Shown here piece after piece: positions 7,801 through 14,891 of a stretch of DNA of 24,311 nt. The notes beneath the pieces are model-generated. The model was not told where the DNA came from. It ran no database searches and worked only from the letters and a program-made list of their open reading frames with translations. The stretch comes from an uncultured Bifidobacteriaceae bacterium. GTDB lineage: Bacteria > Actinomycetota > Actinomycetes > Actinomycetales > Bifidobacteriaceae. Location of the stretch: contig CAMPNN010000013.1 of the NCBI GenBank assembly GCA_946891915.1, forward strand, positions 1 through 24,311, read 5' to 3'. The translations under genes and the position numbers were made by a program. The stretch's first letter is position 1. Each line of letters starts with the position of its first letter.

Positions 7801-8608
7801 TGGCGGCATGGTCATGATTGATTACGTTGATATGGTTATGCCTGCGAATCGCGATTTGGTTTTGCGTAGGTTGCTTGAGTGTTTGGCGCGCGATAGGACG
7901 AAGCATCAGGTTGCTGAAGTGACTTCGCTTGGTCTTGTGCAAATGACGCGTAAGCGCGTTGGACAGGGCTTGGTTGAAGCGTTTTCCGAGGAGTGCCCAA
8001 TGTGCAAGGGTCGTGGCTTTATTTTGCACGATGAGCCGACTGTTTCTTCTGAATACGCGGATCCTTATGCGCTTAAAGGTGGCGATCCGTTTGTTAAGAC
8101 AAATAAGTATGGTCACGGTAGCGCAACGGAGCAGCCTGCGCCGGTGAAGCAACAGGGTTCGAGTGCGGATGTGCGTGCTAAGTTGGCGCGTATTGCTGCG
8201 GCTTCTGCGATTACTGATTCTTCGCATAAATCCGATGAAACGGTTTTTGGCACGGAATTTGCAGATAATCTTGCTGATACGGATGTTTCTAAGGGTTTTG
8301 TGGAAAGTGCTGAGCATGCGGAAGGTGTAGAATCTGCTGAAAATGTGGAAACTACTGAAAGTGTAGAATCTGCTGAAACTGCAGAAGCTGTAGAAAAAGT
8401 AGAATCTGCTGAAAATGTGGAAACTACTGAAACTACAGAATCTTCTGAAACTACAGAATCTTCTGAATCTGCTGAATCTGCTGAATCTGCTGAAAATAAT
8501 GCAATTAATGCAGAAAATAATACAGAATCTACGGAAGAATTTGCAGCAACTGCAGAAGAACCTACGGAAGAATCTACTGGCGAATCTTCCGAAAATTCCG
8601 CAGAATAA
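4805..8608 (+). CDS. rne: Ribonuclease E/G with long disordered arms
   Basis: An endoribonuclease for mRNA decay and rRNA/tRNA processing. Residues 1 to about 640 are low-complexity and rich in Arg, Asp, Asn and Ser, with RDS and NRDA repeats and two runs of eight arginines. An S1-type RNA-binding domain follows (about 685-755: VGNIYLGRIQNVLPSMEAAF). The catalytic domain has IDVNTG (Asp962) and MVMIDYVDM (Asp1006), matching the metal-binding aspartates of the family. The zinc-link CPMC is at 1064-1067. The C-terminal tail is Glu/Ser/Thr/Ala-rich. The longest frame starts at GTG 4805; in-frame ATG 4841 and GTG 4865 (GAGGAG four bases upstream) are credible alternatives, so the true start is uncertain. 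Antisense open frames in this gene follow from its codon bias. Confidence 0.93.
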   Translation: MRVHLEARKCEAMQRFVRSIVPRVIRESFNESEAENSKAASKDVSEAAKNASERAAEAAKNANSEANSNASSASSASSASSASNANGADKDASSANSPDSSATVVRRRRGRRVTRGAGAAGEAMELKVEDLHKDGPHAVPTRTITSLLFQEPVIPVHVKNRDDDEDSRSRGDSRGDSRNSKRGEGAVANSSDSSDYSDDYSMGDSFDDLRDDLRGETRNRRSDRNSRSDKNDRNNRKNRDERGGRNNRNNRDEGTNRSNRSNSSERNNRNSRNDTRENELDDTREITRETTRESARETSGSVSRRSDRDANNRETRNSRDLRNSRDSRDSRDSRDSRDSRDLRDSRDFEVEDDFDIQDIREDSPRKQQRSRRSRRLNAVERRAAAEVEQIEEDLAYDDIVYAPIDTRIDETLDVSDILASDNADRRSRRRGSLDSAIDEDDDEGMMTRRRRRRRSSSENRDANRDANRDANRDANRDASRDSSRDTSRRAGRNASRNANFDDNLDDNFNNKIDDKLDAVSPEDCDLIPDPDELRAQDEEETLYTRRRRRRRSKSFDDTQSASNSALSMSRSSMSRSSASSASSAFASGAEQSLQNDLSDTSDDLSSRRSRKQQYIDEITDIEGSTRLEAKRQRRRDNRRERSRQNLIMEQDFLARRENVERLMVVRERDRHTQISVIEDNILVEHYVSDIQEVATVGNIYLGRIQNVLPSMEAAFVDIGQARNGVLYAGEVNWDMARLEGQPRRIELAFKSGDPVLVQVTKDPIGHKGARLTSQVTLAGRFLVLVPSGGMTGVSRKLSDSERSRLRGIVSKIAPKDMGVIIRTAADGASEEAIQKDLESLTKQWERIESKRQEYLHGKRPKLLQGEPDVAIRVVRDIFNDDFQKLIVEGEGVYHRIDEYLEMMAPDLRSKIEYWDPADHEGKDVFDKWQIDSQLRKGMERQVYLPAGGSIVIDRTEAMTTIDVNTGRFIGRGKSLEETVTRCNLEASEEIARQLRLRDIGGMVMIDYVDMVMPANRDLVLRRLLECLARDRTKHQVAEVTSLGLVQMTRKRVGQGLVEAFSEECPMCKGRGFILHDEPTVSSEYADPYALKGGDPFVKTNKYGHGSATEQPAPVKQQGSSADVRAKLARIAAASAITDSSHKSDETVFGTEFADNLADTDVSKGFVESAEHAEGVESAENVETTESVESAETAEAVEKVESAENVETTETTESSETTESSESAESAESAENNAINAENNTESTEEFAATAEEPTEESTGESSENSAE
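5012..5047 (+). repeat. 9-bp tandem repeat in rne (four units)
   Basis: GCAAGTAGC four times in frame, encoding Ala-Ser-Ser repeats; a fifth degenerate copy follows. Confidence 0.9.
5774..5846 (+). repeat. 9-bp tandem repeat in rne encoding Arg-Asp-Ser
   Basis: About eight units of CGTGATTCT with synonymous and minor variants, encoding RDS or RDL triplets. Being in frame, unit gain or loss would change arm length without a frameshift. Confidence 0.85.
6182..6240 (+). repeat. 12-bp tandem repeat in rne encoding Asn-Arg-Asp-Ala
   Basis: CGTGACGCAAAT four times from 6182, then a near copy at 6230. The units are identical at the DNA level, suggesting recent expansion. Confidence 0.9.
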
Positions 8609-8673
8609 GTGCTTAAGTATAGGGCTTGAGTACAATATTGAATATTGTCTGCATTGCCCATGAAACTAACCAC

Positions 8674-8703
8674 TTGACGTTAGTACATGGGTGGGTGTAT
8701 TTT
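8674..8703 (+). promoter_or_regulatory. Candidate promoter of rplU-rpmA
   Basis: TTGACG (8674-8679), an 18-bp spacer and TATTTT (8698-8703). It lies between the rne stop and rplU and leaves a leader of about 70 nt. Confidence 0.4.
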
Positions 8704-8717
8704 TGATAGTCGGTGTC

Positions 8718-8749
8718 TTGCCGCGCGCTTTTTGCTGTGCGCAAGGCAA
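8718..8749 (+). promoter_or_regulatory. Leader hairpin before rplU
   Basis: TTGCC and GCGC (8718-8722, 8725-8728) pair with GCGC and GGCAA (8739-8742, 8745-8749) around a small internal loop. There is no U-tract, so this is not a terminator. A ribosomal-protein autoregulatory leader is possible but unproven. Confidence 0.35.
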
Positions 8750-8782
8750 AAGTAAGCTTTCAATTGAGCTAAGGAACGAATT

Positions 8783-9091
8783 ATGTACGCGATTGTGAAG
8801 GCCGGTGGCCATCAAGAGAAGGTCGAGGTTGGCGACGCCATTCTCGTGAACCGTCTCGATGCAAAGAAGGGCGATACCGTGGAATTCCCGGTCGCGCTCG
8901 TTGTTGACGGTGCTAAGGTGACCTTGAGCGCCAAGGATCTTGCTAAGATCACGGTGAAGGCAGAAGTCTTGAACGATGAAGCCAAGGGTCCAAAGATTAG
9001 CATTATGAAGTTTAAGAACAAGACTGGTGTGGCTCGTCGCAAGGGCCATCGTCAGAAGTTGACTCTCGTCAAGATCACGGCCATCGCCTGA
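8783..9091 (+). CDS. rplU: 50S ribosomal protein L21
   Basis: A 102-residue L21, the usual length. It begins [18 protein letters not shown] and ends with the conserved basic segment [19 protein letters not shown]. It binds 23S rRNA in the large subunit. AAGGA precedes the ATG. It sits 34 bp before rpmA, the standard pair, followed by obgE as in most bacteria. Confidence 0.98.
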   Translation: MYAIVKAGGHQEKVEVGDAILVNRLDAKKGDTVEFPVALVVDGAKVTLSAKDLAKITVKAEVLNDEAKGPKISIMKFKNKTGVARRKGHRQKLTLVKITAIA

Positions 9092-9125
9092 TTGACGGTG
9101 TTTGTAAACCTGAAAGGACAGTGAG

Positions 9126-9377
9126 ATGGCACATAAGAAGGGTGCGTCTAGCTCGCGCAACGGTCGCGACTCGCAAGCGCAATATCTTGGTGTGAAGAAG
9201 TTCGGCGGTGAAGCTGTAGTGGCTGGCAACATTATCGTTCGTCAGCGCGGTACTAAGTTCCACGCAGGCCAGAACGTGGCTTTGGGCAAGGATCACACGC
9301 TGTACGCTTTGGTGGACGGCAATGTGAAGTTCGGTATTCGTCGCGACCGCAAGGTTGTTGACGTTGTGACTGCCTGA
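9126..9377 (+). CDS. rpmA: 50S ribosomal protein L27
   Basis: An 83-residue L27 starting [20 protein letters not shown], with the conserved GVKKFGGE and [15 protein letters not shown]. Its N-terminus reaches the peptidyl-transferase centre. There is no cleavable N-terminal extension of the Firmicutes kind: Ala2-His-Lys-Lys follows Met directly. GAAAGGA lies upstream. Co-transcribed with rplU; a terminator follows at 9441. Confidence 0.98.
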   Translation: MAHKKGASSSRNGRDSQAQYLGVKKFGGEAVVAGNIIVRQRGTKFHAGQNVALGKDHTLYALVDGNVKFGIRRDRKVVDVVTA

Positions 9378-9389
9378 GTCATAATAGCC

Positions 9390-9401
9390 TGAAGCGCTTC
9401 A
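9390..9401. repeat. 12-bp perfect palindrome after rpmA
   Basis: TGAAGCGCTTCA lies between the rpmA stop and its terminator. Possibly an operator or decayed hairpin; function unknown. Confidence 0.4.
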
Positions 9402-9440
9402 ACAATAAGTCGGCAAAAAAGCCGGCGATAAAACGTTTAA

Positions 9441-9467
9441 GCCGCACCCAATTCGGTGCGGCTTTTT
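9441..9467 (+). terminator. Rho-independent terminator of rplU-rpmA
   Basis: GCCGCACC pairs with GGTGCGGC across a CAATTC loop, followed by six T. This closes the ribosomal-protein operon, so obgE needs its own promoter. Confidence 0.92.
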
Positions 9468-9515
9468 TGTGCTTGCATATATTTCATCGCGTTTTGAGCG
9501 TGTCTGTGTGGTGTG

Positions 9516-9645
9516 ACGCTCGCGCGGGTAACGCGCTCGCTTACGAAACTCGCATTGGAAGTCCACTGGACTTCCAACCTAAACGAGTTTCCGCTCCGAA
9601 TTGCTTTAGCGCGCGCTATGCTGCGCTCAAGCAGGTCGTCGCGCA
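9516..9645 (+). repeat. Three-hairpin structured repeat, copy S1
   Basis: Hairpin A is GCGCG-GGTAA-CGCGC (9522-9536). Hairpin B is TTGGAAGTCC-ACT-GGACTTCCAA (9555-9577) with outer stem AAACTCG/CGAGTTT (9546-9552, 9584-9590). Hairpin C has GCTT/AAGC and GCGC/GCGC stems (9603-9632), flanked by CGCTCCGA and AGGTCGTCGCGCA. It differs from S2 and S3 within stems while keeping pairing. It lies between the rpmA terminator and obgE. Confidence 0.75.
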
Positions 9646-9682
9646 AATGCGCGCATGACCCCGTGAATTTAAGTGTTTAGCT

Positions 9683-9706
9683 TCGAGTAAGGTATCGAGT
9701 AAGGTA
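9683..9706 (+). repeat. 12-bp direct repeat at the obgE ribosome site
   Basis: TCGAGTAAGGTA occurs twice in tandem (9683 and 9695). Each unit carries AAGG, so the obgE ribosome site is duplicated; the second copy is 6 bp from the ATG. Confidence 0.7.
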
Positions 9707-9711
9707 GCAGT

Positions 9712-11394
9712 ATGAGTGATTTTGTAGATCGCGTAACAGTACATGTGAAGGGCGGCGACGGCGGCAACGGTTCTGCCGGCGTGCGTCGCGAAAAATACAA
9801 GCCGTTGGCAGGTCCTAACGGTGGCAACGGCGGCGACGGCGGTTCCGTTATTTTCGTAGCCGATCGTAACGCAAATAGCTTACTTGACTACCGATTTATG
9901 CCTCATCGCACTGCAGAAAGTGGCACAATGGGCTTGGGTGACACTAAAGACGGCTCAAAAGGTGCCGATTTGCTGCTACCTGTGCCTGTTGGAACAGTCG
10001 TGTTCACAGCAAAAGGTAAAGCTGGAGCCGCGAAGCGTCCGGGCGAAGTTTTGGCGGATTTGCAGCAAGTGGGAGACAAATTCGTTGTAGCTCAAGGCGG
10101 CGCGGGCGGTCTTGGTAACGCAGCGCTTGCCAACAAAACTCGACGCGCACCGGGATTCGCGCTTTTAGGCGAGCCGGGCGAAGAGCGCGACGTAATTTTG
10201 GAACTTAAATCTATTGCAGACGTAGCTTTAGTCGGCTTCCCATCTGCAGGAAAATCAAGCTTAGTCGCCTCAATTAGCGCGGCCAAGCCAAAAATTGCGG
10301 ACTATCCGTTTACTACTTTGGTGCCAAATCTCGGCGTAGTAAGTTTCGGAAATTATCGCTACACAATTGCGGATGTGCCAGGTTTGATTCCGGGAGCTTC
10401 CGAAGGCAAGGGCTTAGGACTTGAGTTTTTGCGTCATATTGAGCGCACAGAAATTATTGCGCACGTAATCGATTGCGCAACGCTTGAGCCAAATCGCGAC
10501 CCAATTAGCGACTATCATGCGCTTGAGCACGAGCTTGCGCAGTATGCTAACAAACTTGAGCTGCCGTTAGGTGCAATCCCAATTCCGGAGCGTCCGCGCA
10601 TTATTGTGCTTAACAAAATCGACGTGCCTGAAGCTAAGGAATTGGCTGAATTTGTGCGCGGCGAATTTGAGGCGATGGGATTAGAAGTATTTGAGATTTC
10701 TACAGCGTCTCACGAAGGCTTGAAAGAGCTAGGTTTTGCGCTTGGGCGATTGGTTGAAAAGATGCGCGAGAAGATTGCTGCCGAAGAAGCGGCGCGCGAG
10801 GAAGAGCGCGTGGTTATTCAGCCGCTTGAGCAGCAGGCTCCGGCTTTGCGTAGGCGTCGTGACGATGGTCGCGGAAGTGGCGCCGACTTTGAGATTAAGC
10901 GCGAAGAAGACAGGAACGGCGATTTTTGGTTCACTGTTACTGGTGCGAAGCCGGAGCGTTGGGTTGTGCAGACGAATTTCGACAACGACGAAGCCGTGGG
11001 TTATTTGGCGGATCGTTTGGCGAAGCTTGGTGTTGAAGACGAGTTGCGTAAGAAGGGCGCGCGTCCGGGAGACGAAATTCGCATTGGTAGCGGCAGGCAC
11101 ATGGTTTGCTTCGATTGGGATCCAAGCATTGCGGCCGGTGCGGAAGGATTGGACGGCGCTAACTTGGGTGCGCGCGGTAAGGATTTGCGAATTGAGGCTA
11201 ACGATCCGCGCGGAGCAAGGCGCACGAATGCCGAGCGTCGCCGCGACTATCACAGCATGATGGATGCTAAGAGCGCGGTTCGAGAAGCGATGATGGCGGA
11301 ACGAAAGTCCGGCCACTGGGCGGATCCTTCCGTGGACGACGATCGTCATGACGAAAATAGCTTGTTTGGACGAGGCGAAGAGCAGGAAAACTAG
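9712..11394 (+). CDS. obgE: GTPase Obg
   Basis: A 560-residue ribosome-associated GTPase involved in 50S assembly and growth control. The glycine-rich Obg fold occupies about residues 1-160 ([18 protein letters not shown]). The GTPase domain has G1 GFPSAGKSS at 175-183, the G3 region [10 protein letters not shown]4 NKID near 301 and G5 STASHEG. The OCT domain follows (about 405-480: [14 protein letters not shown], with [11 protein letters not shown]). An Arg/Asp-rich tail of about 80 residues is typical of actinobacterial forms. The ATG at 9712 begins the conserved [15 protein letters not shown]. Confidence 0.97.
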   Translation: MSDFVDRVTVHVKGGDGGNGSAGVRREKYKPLAGPNGGNGGDGGSVIFVADRNANSLLDYRFMPHRTAESGTMGLGDTKDGSKGADLLLPVPVGTVVFTAKGKAGAAKRPGEVLADLQQVGDKFVVAQGGAGGLGNAALANKTRRAPGFALLGEPGEERDVILELKSIADVALVGFPSAGKSSLVASISAAKPKIADYPFTTLVPNLGVVSFGNYRYTIADVPGLIPGASEGKGLGLEFLRHIERTEIIAHVIDCATLEPNRDPISDYHALEHELAQYANKLELPLGAIPIPERPRIIVLNKIDVPEAKELAEFVRGEFEAMGLEVFEISTASHEGLKELGFALGRLVEKMREKIAAEEAAREEERVVIQPLEQQAPALRRRRDDGRGSGADFEIKREEDRNGDFWFTVTGAKPERWVVQTNFDNDEAVGYLADRLAKLGVEDELRKKGARPGDEIRIGSGRHMVCFDWDPSIAAGAEGLDGANLGARGKDLRIEANDPRGARRTNAERRRDYHSMMDAKSAVREAMMAERKSGHWADPSVDDDRHDENSLFGRGEEQEN

Positions 11395-11464
11395 AAAAAT
11401 CTAGCTAAATCAAGCTAAAACTATCTAAATAAAGCGAAATCTATCTAAATCAAGCTAAATCAAG
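11393..11464 (+). repeat. Degenerate CTAAATCAAG repeats between obgE and proB
   Basis: The 81-bp gap is made of variants of CTAAATCAAG and CTATCTAAAT. It is A-rich, with little secondary structure and no promoter boxes that I trust; proB is probably read from obgE. Confidence 0.6.
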
Positions 11465-11475
11465 GGGTAAAACAT

Positions 11476-12621
11476 ATGAGCAATCCGGCAATTGAGCTTA
11501 CCGAAGACGGGGTTCGGCGTTCAATTCGTGCGGCGCGCACAATCGTTGTAAAAGTGGGCTCAAGCTCGCTTACAAGCGCGTCCGGGCATTTGGACGTGCA
11601 AAAGTTGCGTGCGCTGGCGGCGGCAATTAGTCACGCGCAAATGCAGGGAGCGCGGATTGTGCTCGTATCTTCCGGCGCAATTGCAGCAGGTTTTGGACTT
11701 CTTGGTTTTTGCGAGCGTCCGAAGGATGTGCCAACTCAGCAGGCCACGGCTTCGGTTGGTCAAGGCTTGCTTATGGCGCAATATGAAGCCGCTTTTGCGC
11801 AATTTGGTTTCAGAGTTGGGCAGATGCTGCTTACGGCGGACGTGACTATTTCGCCGTCGCGATACCGTAACGCGCAGCGTACAATGACGCGTTTGCTGGA
11901 ACTTGGCGTAATTCCAATCGTAAACGAAAACGACGCGCTTTCTAGCAACGAAATTCGATTCGGCGATAACGATCGTCTTGCAGCTCTTGTGGCGAATATT
12001 GTGCGCGCGGAAGCGCTTGTGCTACTTACGGACGTCGATTCGCTTTATACTGCGCCGCCGAGCGAGCCGGGTGCGAAACGCGTGAGTTTTGTGCCGGATG
12101 TGACGCGTGCGCTGGAAGAAGTGAAGGTTGGCGCAAGCGTTTCGGGAGTAGGTACCGGTGGTATGGTGACAAAGCTGGAAGCTGCGCATGTGGCGGCAGT
12201 TTCCGGAATTCCGACAGTGCTAACTTGCGCTGGAAACGCGGGGCCGGCCCTTGCTGGAGACGTTGTTGGAACTGCGTTTGCGCCGGTTCATACGCGCGAT
12301 TCTTCGAGACGACTTTGGATTGGGTTTGCGTCGCATCCGCATGGAACGCTTGTGGTTGATGATGGTGCTGCGGCGGCGGTGCGCGGTGGACGTGCGAGCT
12401 TGCTTGCAGCTGGTATTGTGCGTGTTTGCGGCGAGTTTTCTGCTACTGATCCGGTGTGGATTGACGACGAGCAGGGCAATCACTTGGCTAAGGGGCTTGT
12501 GGCTTTCGATGCGGAGGAGATTCCGGAGATTATGGGGCGCACGAGCGACGAGCTTGAGGAGTCGCTTGGTCGGCAGTATGCGCATCCGGTGGTTCATCGC
12601 GATAATCTCGTGCTTGTGTGA
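11476..12621 (+). CDS. proB: Glutamate 5-kinase
   Basis: Catalyses the ATP-dependent phosphorylation of glutamate, the first step of proline synthesis. 381 residues. The amino-acid kinase domain is in the first 265 (VVKVGSSSLT, IVLVSSGAIAAG, VNENDALS, FGDNDRLAALVA, LLTDVDSLY, GTGGMVTKLEAA). A C-terminal PUA domain follows (about 290-370: GTLVVDDGAAAAVRGGRASLLAAGI), as in long-form enzymes. AGGGG lies nine bases before the ATG. proA is not in the window. Confidence 0.96.
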   Translation: MSNPAIELTEDGVRRSIRAARTIVVKVGSSSLTSASGHLDVQKLRALAAAISHAQMQGARIVLVSSGAIAAGFGLLGFCERPKDVPTQQATASVGQGLLMAQYEAAFAQFGFRVGQMLLTADVTISPSRYRNAQRTMTRLLELGVIPIVNENDALSSNEIRFGDNDRLAALVANIVRAEALVLLTDVDSLYTAPPSEPGAKRVSFVPDVTRALEEVKVGASVSGVGTGGMVTKLEAAHVAAVSGIPTVLTCAGNAGPALAGDVVGTAFAPVHTRDSSRRLWIGFASHPHGTLVVDDGAAAAVRGGRASLLAAGIVRVCGEFSATDPVWIDDEQGNHLAKGLVAFDAEEIPEIMGRTSDELEESLGRQYAHPVVHRDNLVLV

Positions 12622-12735
12622 TTTATGCGTTTTGGTCTCTTGTTTCTGCGTTTGTGTTTCTAAAAGGGCGACTTGAGACTGAAACGCAGTCTGTGTTATG
12701 CGCGGCGGTCTTTTGCTTTGAGTGGCGCGAGTTCG

Positions 12736-12864
12736 GGGGGATTTCTCTCCTCGAACGTCCCGTCCTTCGTCGCTCTGGCTGTTAGAGGCTTTTTTGTGTC
12801 TGCTTTGTTCTTTAAAGAATGTTGCTTCCTCAGTCCTCTTTTAGTTCTCGTAGAGAAATCCCCC
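12736..12864 (+). repeat. Inverted-repeat element R1, copy 1 (129 bp)
   Basis: GGGGGATTTCTCT (12736-12748) and its perfect reverse complement (12852-12864) bound the element. Outside, GAGTT and AACTC extend the pairing. TTCTTTAAAGAA lies inside. The reverse complement is repeated at 21751-21878 at roughly 85% identity by eye. It has no transposase gene and is MITE-like in layout. The small open frames here are not convincing genes. Confidence 0.8.
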
Positions 12865-12906
12865 AAACTCTGCGTGTTTAATCTTTAATAACCGTGTTTT
12901 ATCGCA

Positions 12907-12990
12907 GAGATTTTTCGATTTTTCTTCTTCGCTCGGCTTGTCAGCAGCCTTCGGCTCTGACGTCCGCCTTCGTTCAGTGCGAAAAATCTC
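12907..12990 (+). repeat. Inverted-repeat element R2, copy 1 (84 bp, empty)
   Basis: GAGATTTTTCG (12907-12917) pairs with CGAAAAATCTC (12980-12990). The reverse complement is at 21504-21709, which is 122 bp longer because it holds three-hairpin copy S2. R1 and R2 stay 41-42 bp apart in both places. Confidence 0.8.
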
Positions 12991-13123
12991 AAATCTCTAC
13001 CTAATTAATCTCCCTCACTAAAGTAGCTATATCACCTCCGTTGTTTTGTTTGGTAGTGGTTTTGTTTGGTGTGGTGCGTGCGGCAGATTCGTCGTTTCGC
13101 GGCTTAAGGTTACACTGGAAATC

Positions 13124-14362
13124 ATGGCAGAGAATATTGCAGAAACTACATCCCCAGAAAATTGGCGCGTATTAAGCAATCGCATTAACAAAGTCGCCCC
13201 AAGCGCAACTCTTGCAGTCGACGGCAAAGCAAAAGCTATGAAAGCTGCCGGCGTCGACGTCGTAAGCTTCGGCGCAGGCGAGCCAGATTTCCCTACTCCT
13301 TCCTACATTGTTGAAGCCGCCGCATCTGCATGCAAAGATCCGCGCAACTACCGCTATACCGCAACTGCCGGTCTGCCGGAACTTAGAGAAGCAATCGCGC
13401 GCAAAGTAAAGCGCGACTCCGGCTACGAAGTCTCCCCAAATCAAGTAGTAGTAACAAACGGCGGAAAGCAAGCCGTTTACGAAGCCTGCCAAATCCTCCT
13501 AAATGACGGCGACGAAGTGATTATTCCAGCGCCGTATTGGACCAGCTACCCGGAGGCCGTGAAGCTTGCTGGCGGCGTGCCTGTGCCGGTTTTAGCAGGC
13601 GCAGATCGCGGTTTTGAGCCGGATATTGAGGCGATTGAGGCCGCTCGCACTTCACGCACGCGCGCAATTATTGTAACTTCGCCGTCGAATCCTACGGGCG
13701 CTATTTGGAGCGCGCAAACTATTCGCGCAATCGGCGAATGGGCTGTGAAAAACCATATTTGGGTGCTGTCTGACGAAATTTACGAGCACTTGCATTACGA
13801 CGGAATCGCGACTTCGTACATTGGCGTTGAAGTGCCGGAAGTTCGAGATCAGCTGCTGATTTTGAACGGTGTTGCGAAGACTTACGCTATGCCTGGTTGG
13901 CGAGTTGGCTGGATGGTTGCGCCTGCGGATGTTGCGAAAGCTGCAGTTAAGCTGCAAAGCCACATGACTTCTAACGTTTCTAATATTTCGCAACGCGCCG
14001 CAATCGCTGCAGTTGGCGGATCTTTGGACGTGGTTGCCACAATGCGCGAGTCTTTTGACGCTCGCCGAAAAGCAATCGTGGAAGCGCTGAATAATATTGA
14101 CGGCGTTACTTGCCCTCTTCCTCACGGCGCTTTTTATGCGTTTGCTAATGTTGAGGCGCTTCTTGAGCGTCCGCTTGGCGGGCATGGTGAGGTGCCGCAC
14201 ACTTCTTCGCGATTTGCGGAAATGTTGCTTGATGAAGCGCATGTTGCTGCCGTTCCTGGTGAGGCTTTTGGCGCTCCGGGTTATTTGCGATTCTCTTGCG
14301 CGCTTGCGGACGATCAGCTTGCGGAGGGCATGCGTCGCATGAAGAAGTGGGTTGAGGCTTAA
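13124..14362 (+). CDS. Class I PLP-dependent aminotransferase (aspartate aminotransferase type)
   Basis: A 412-residue aminotransferase from ATG 13124. Conserved features are VSFGAGEPDFPTP, YTATAGLPELREAIA, NGGKQAVYEA, PAPYWTSYPE, SPSNPTGAIW and SDEIYEHL. The PLP-binding lysine is Lys252 in AKTYAMPGWRVGW, and the C-terminal arginine is in LRFSCA. This is the AspAT Ib type, moving amino groups between aspartate and 2-oxoglutarate; substrate range is not provable here. The frame opens at TTG 13046, but similarity begins at 13124. TACACT ends seven bases before the ATG, so the mRNA could be leaderless; the -35 match is poor. Confidence 0.93.
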   Translation: MAENIAETTSPENWRVLSNRINKVAPSATLAVDGKAKAMKAAGVDVVSFGAGEPDFPTPSYIVEAAASACKDPRNYRYTATAGLPELREAIARKVKRDSGYEVSPNQVVVTNGGKQAVYEACQILLNDGDEVIIPAPYWTSYPEAVKLAGGVPVPVLAGADRGFEPDIEAIEAARTSRTRAIIVTSPSNPTGAIWSAQTIRAIGEWAVKNHIWVLSDEIYEHLHYDGIATSYIGVEVPEVRDQLLILNGVAKTYAMPGWRVGWMVAPADVAKAAVKLQSHMTSNVSNISQRAAIAAVGGSLDVVATMRESFDARRKAIVEALNNIDGVTCPLPHGAFYAFANVEALLERPLGGHGEVPHTSSRFAEMLLDEAHVAAVPGEAFGAPGYLRFSCALADDQLAEGMRRMKKWVEA

Positions 14363-14366
14363 GTTT

Positions 14367-14416
14367 GCGCGGCTCTCGCGCGTGAGTGCTTGCCTCACGC
14401 AAGACTAGCCTCGCGC
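14367..14416 (+). terminator. Nested hairpin after the aminotransferase gene
   Basis: The inner stem GCGTGAG/CTCACGC (14380-14386, 14394-14400) lies inside an imperfect GCGCG..GCT/AGC..CGCGC stem. There is no U-tract, so termination is uncertain; it may be a decayed hairpin repeat. Confidence 0.35.
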
Positions 14417-14481
14417 GACACTCGCTTTACGCTGCGCACGGCTGAAATCATGACCATGAGATAACATATCTATCTGGCGGT

Positions 14482-14510
14482 TTGCTATGTCTCACCGTTT
14501 GGGGTATGAT
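14482..14510 (+). promoter_or_regulatory. Promoter of tRNA-Trp (and probably secE-nusG)
   Basis: TTGCTA (14482-14487), a 17-bp spacer and TATGAT (14505-14510), placed 15 bp before the tRNA. No terminator separates the tRNA from secE, so read-through is likely. Confidence 0.65.
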
Positions 14511-14525
14511 AGGCAAGTTCACCTT

Positions 14526-14601
14526 AGGGATGTGGCGCAATTGGTAGCGCAACGGTCTCCAAAACCGTAGGTTGTGGGTTCGAGTCCCGCCGTCCCTGCC
14601 A
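14526..14601 (+). tRNA. tRNA-Trp (anticodon CCA)
   Basis: The cloverleaf is complete: acceptor AGGGATG/CGTCCCT, D arm GGCGCAATTGGTAGCGC, anticodon stem ACGGT/ACCGT with CCA at 14559-14561, and T arm GTGGGTTCGAGTCCCGC. Discriminator G14598 is followed by an encoded CCA (14599-14601). A tRNA-Trp just before secE-nusG is a familiar actinobacterial arrangement. Confidence 0.97.
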
Positions 14602-14637
14602 GTTTTTAGTTCGCAATTTTACATGAAGGATTCAAGC

Positions 14638-14865
14638 ATGGCACAGGCACATAGCGTTAAGAAAGCAGCAAAGCCAAATTTGTTCATGCGTATTGGCATG
14701 TTCGTTAAGCAGACTATTGACGAGACGCGCAAGGTGGTTGCGCCTCACGGAAAAGAGCTGTTTGCTTGGTCGGCTTCGGTATTCCTTTTTGTTGCATTTT
14801 TGATGGCTTTCGTCACATGCATGGACTTCGGCTTGGGTAAGTCCGTTATGTGGTTGTTCGGCTGA
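14638..14865 (+). CDS. secE: Preprotein translocase subunit SecE
   Basis: A 75-residue single-span SecE, the short form. Its amphipathic segment FVKQTIDETRKVVAPHGKEL is followed by one membrane helix, VFLFVAFLMAFVTCMDF. It clamps SecY in the translocon. ATG 14638 is preferred because AAGGA lies seven bases upstream; ATG 14623 lacks a site. nusG follows after 26 bp. Confidence 0.94.
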   Translation: MAQAHSVKKAAKPNLFMRIGMFVKQTIDETRKVVAPHGKELFAWSASVFLFVAFLMAFVTCMDFGLGKSVMWLFG

Positions 14866-14891
14866 TTTGAAATTTTGAAGGTGTATGCAAG

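Noticed and set aside
6740..8635. 631-residue open frame antisense to rne
   Set aside because: It lies entirely opposite the conserved S1 and catalytic domains, has no recognisable motif, and follows from rne codon bias. The same holds for the frames opposite the N-terminal arm (5401-5871, 6004-6636).
10729..11349. Open frame antisense to obgE
   Set aside because: It is opposite the conserved OCT domain and tail of Obg, with no ribosome site or motif.
12673..12888. Small frame encoding a SPLLVLVEKSPKLCV segment, also found reversed at 21625-21810
   Set aside because: The resemblance comes from the R1 DNA repeat being present twice. The frames differ outside it, have no ribosome site, and span terminal inverted repeats.
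13652..14398. Open frame antisense to the aminotransferase gene
   Set aside because: It overlaps the PLP-binding core on the other strand and resembles nothing known.
14572..14637. Longer SecE start overlapping tRNA-Trp
   Set aside because: The extension reads through the tRNA 3' half; AAGGA before ATG 14638 marks the real start.
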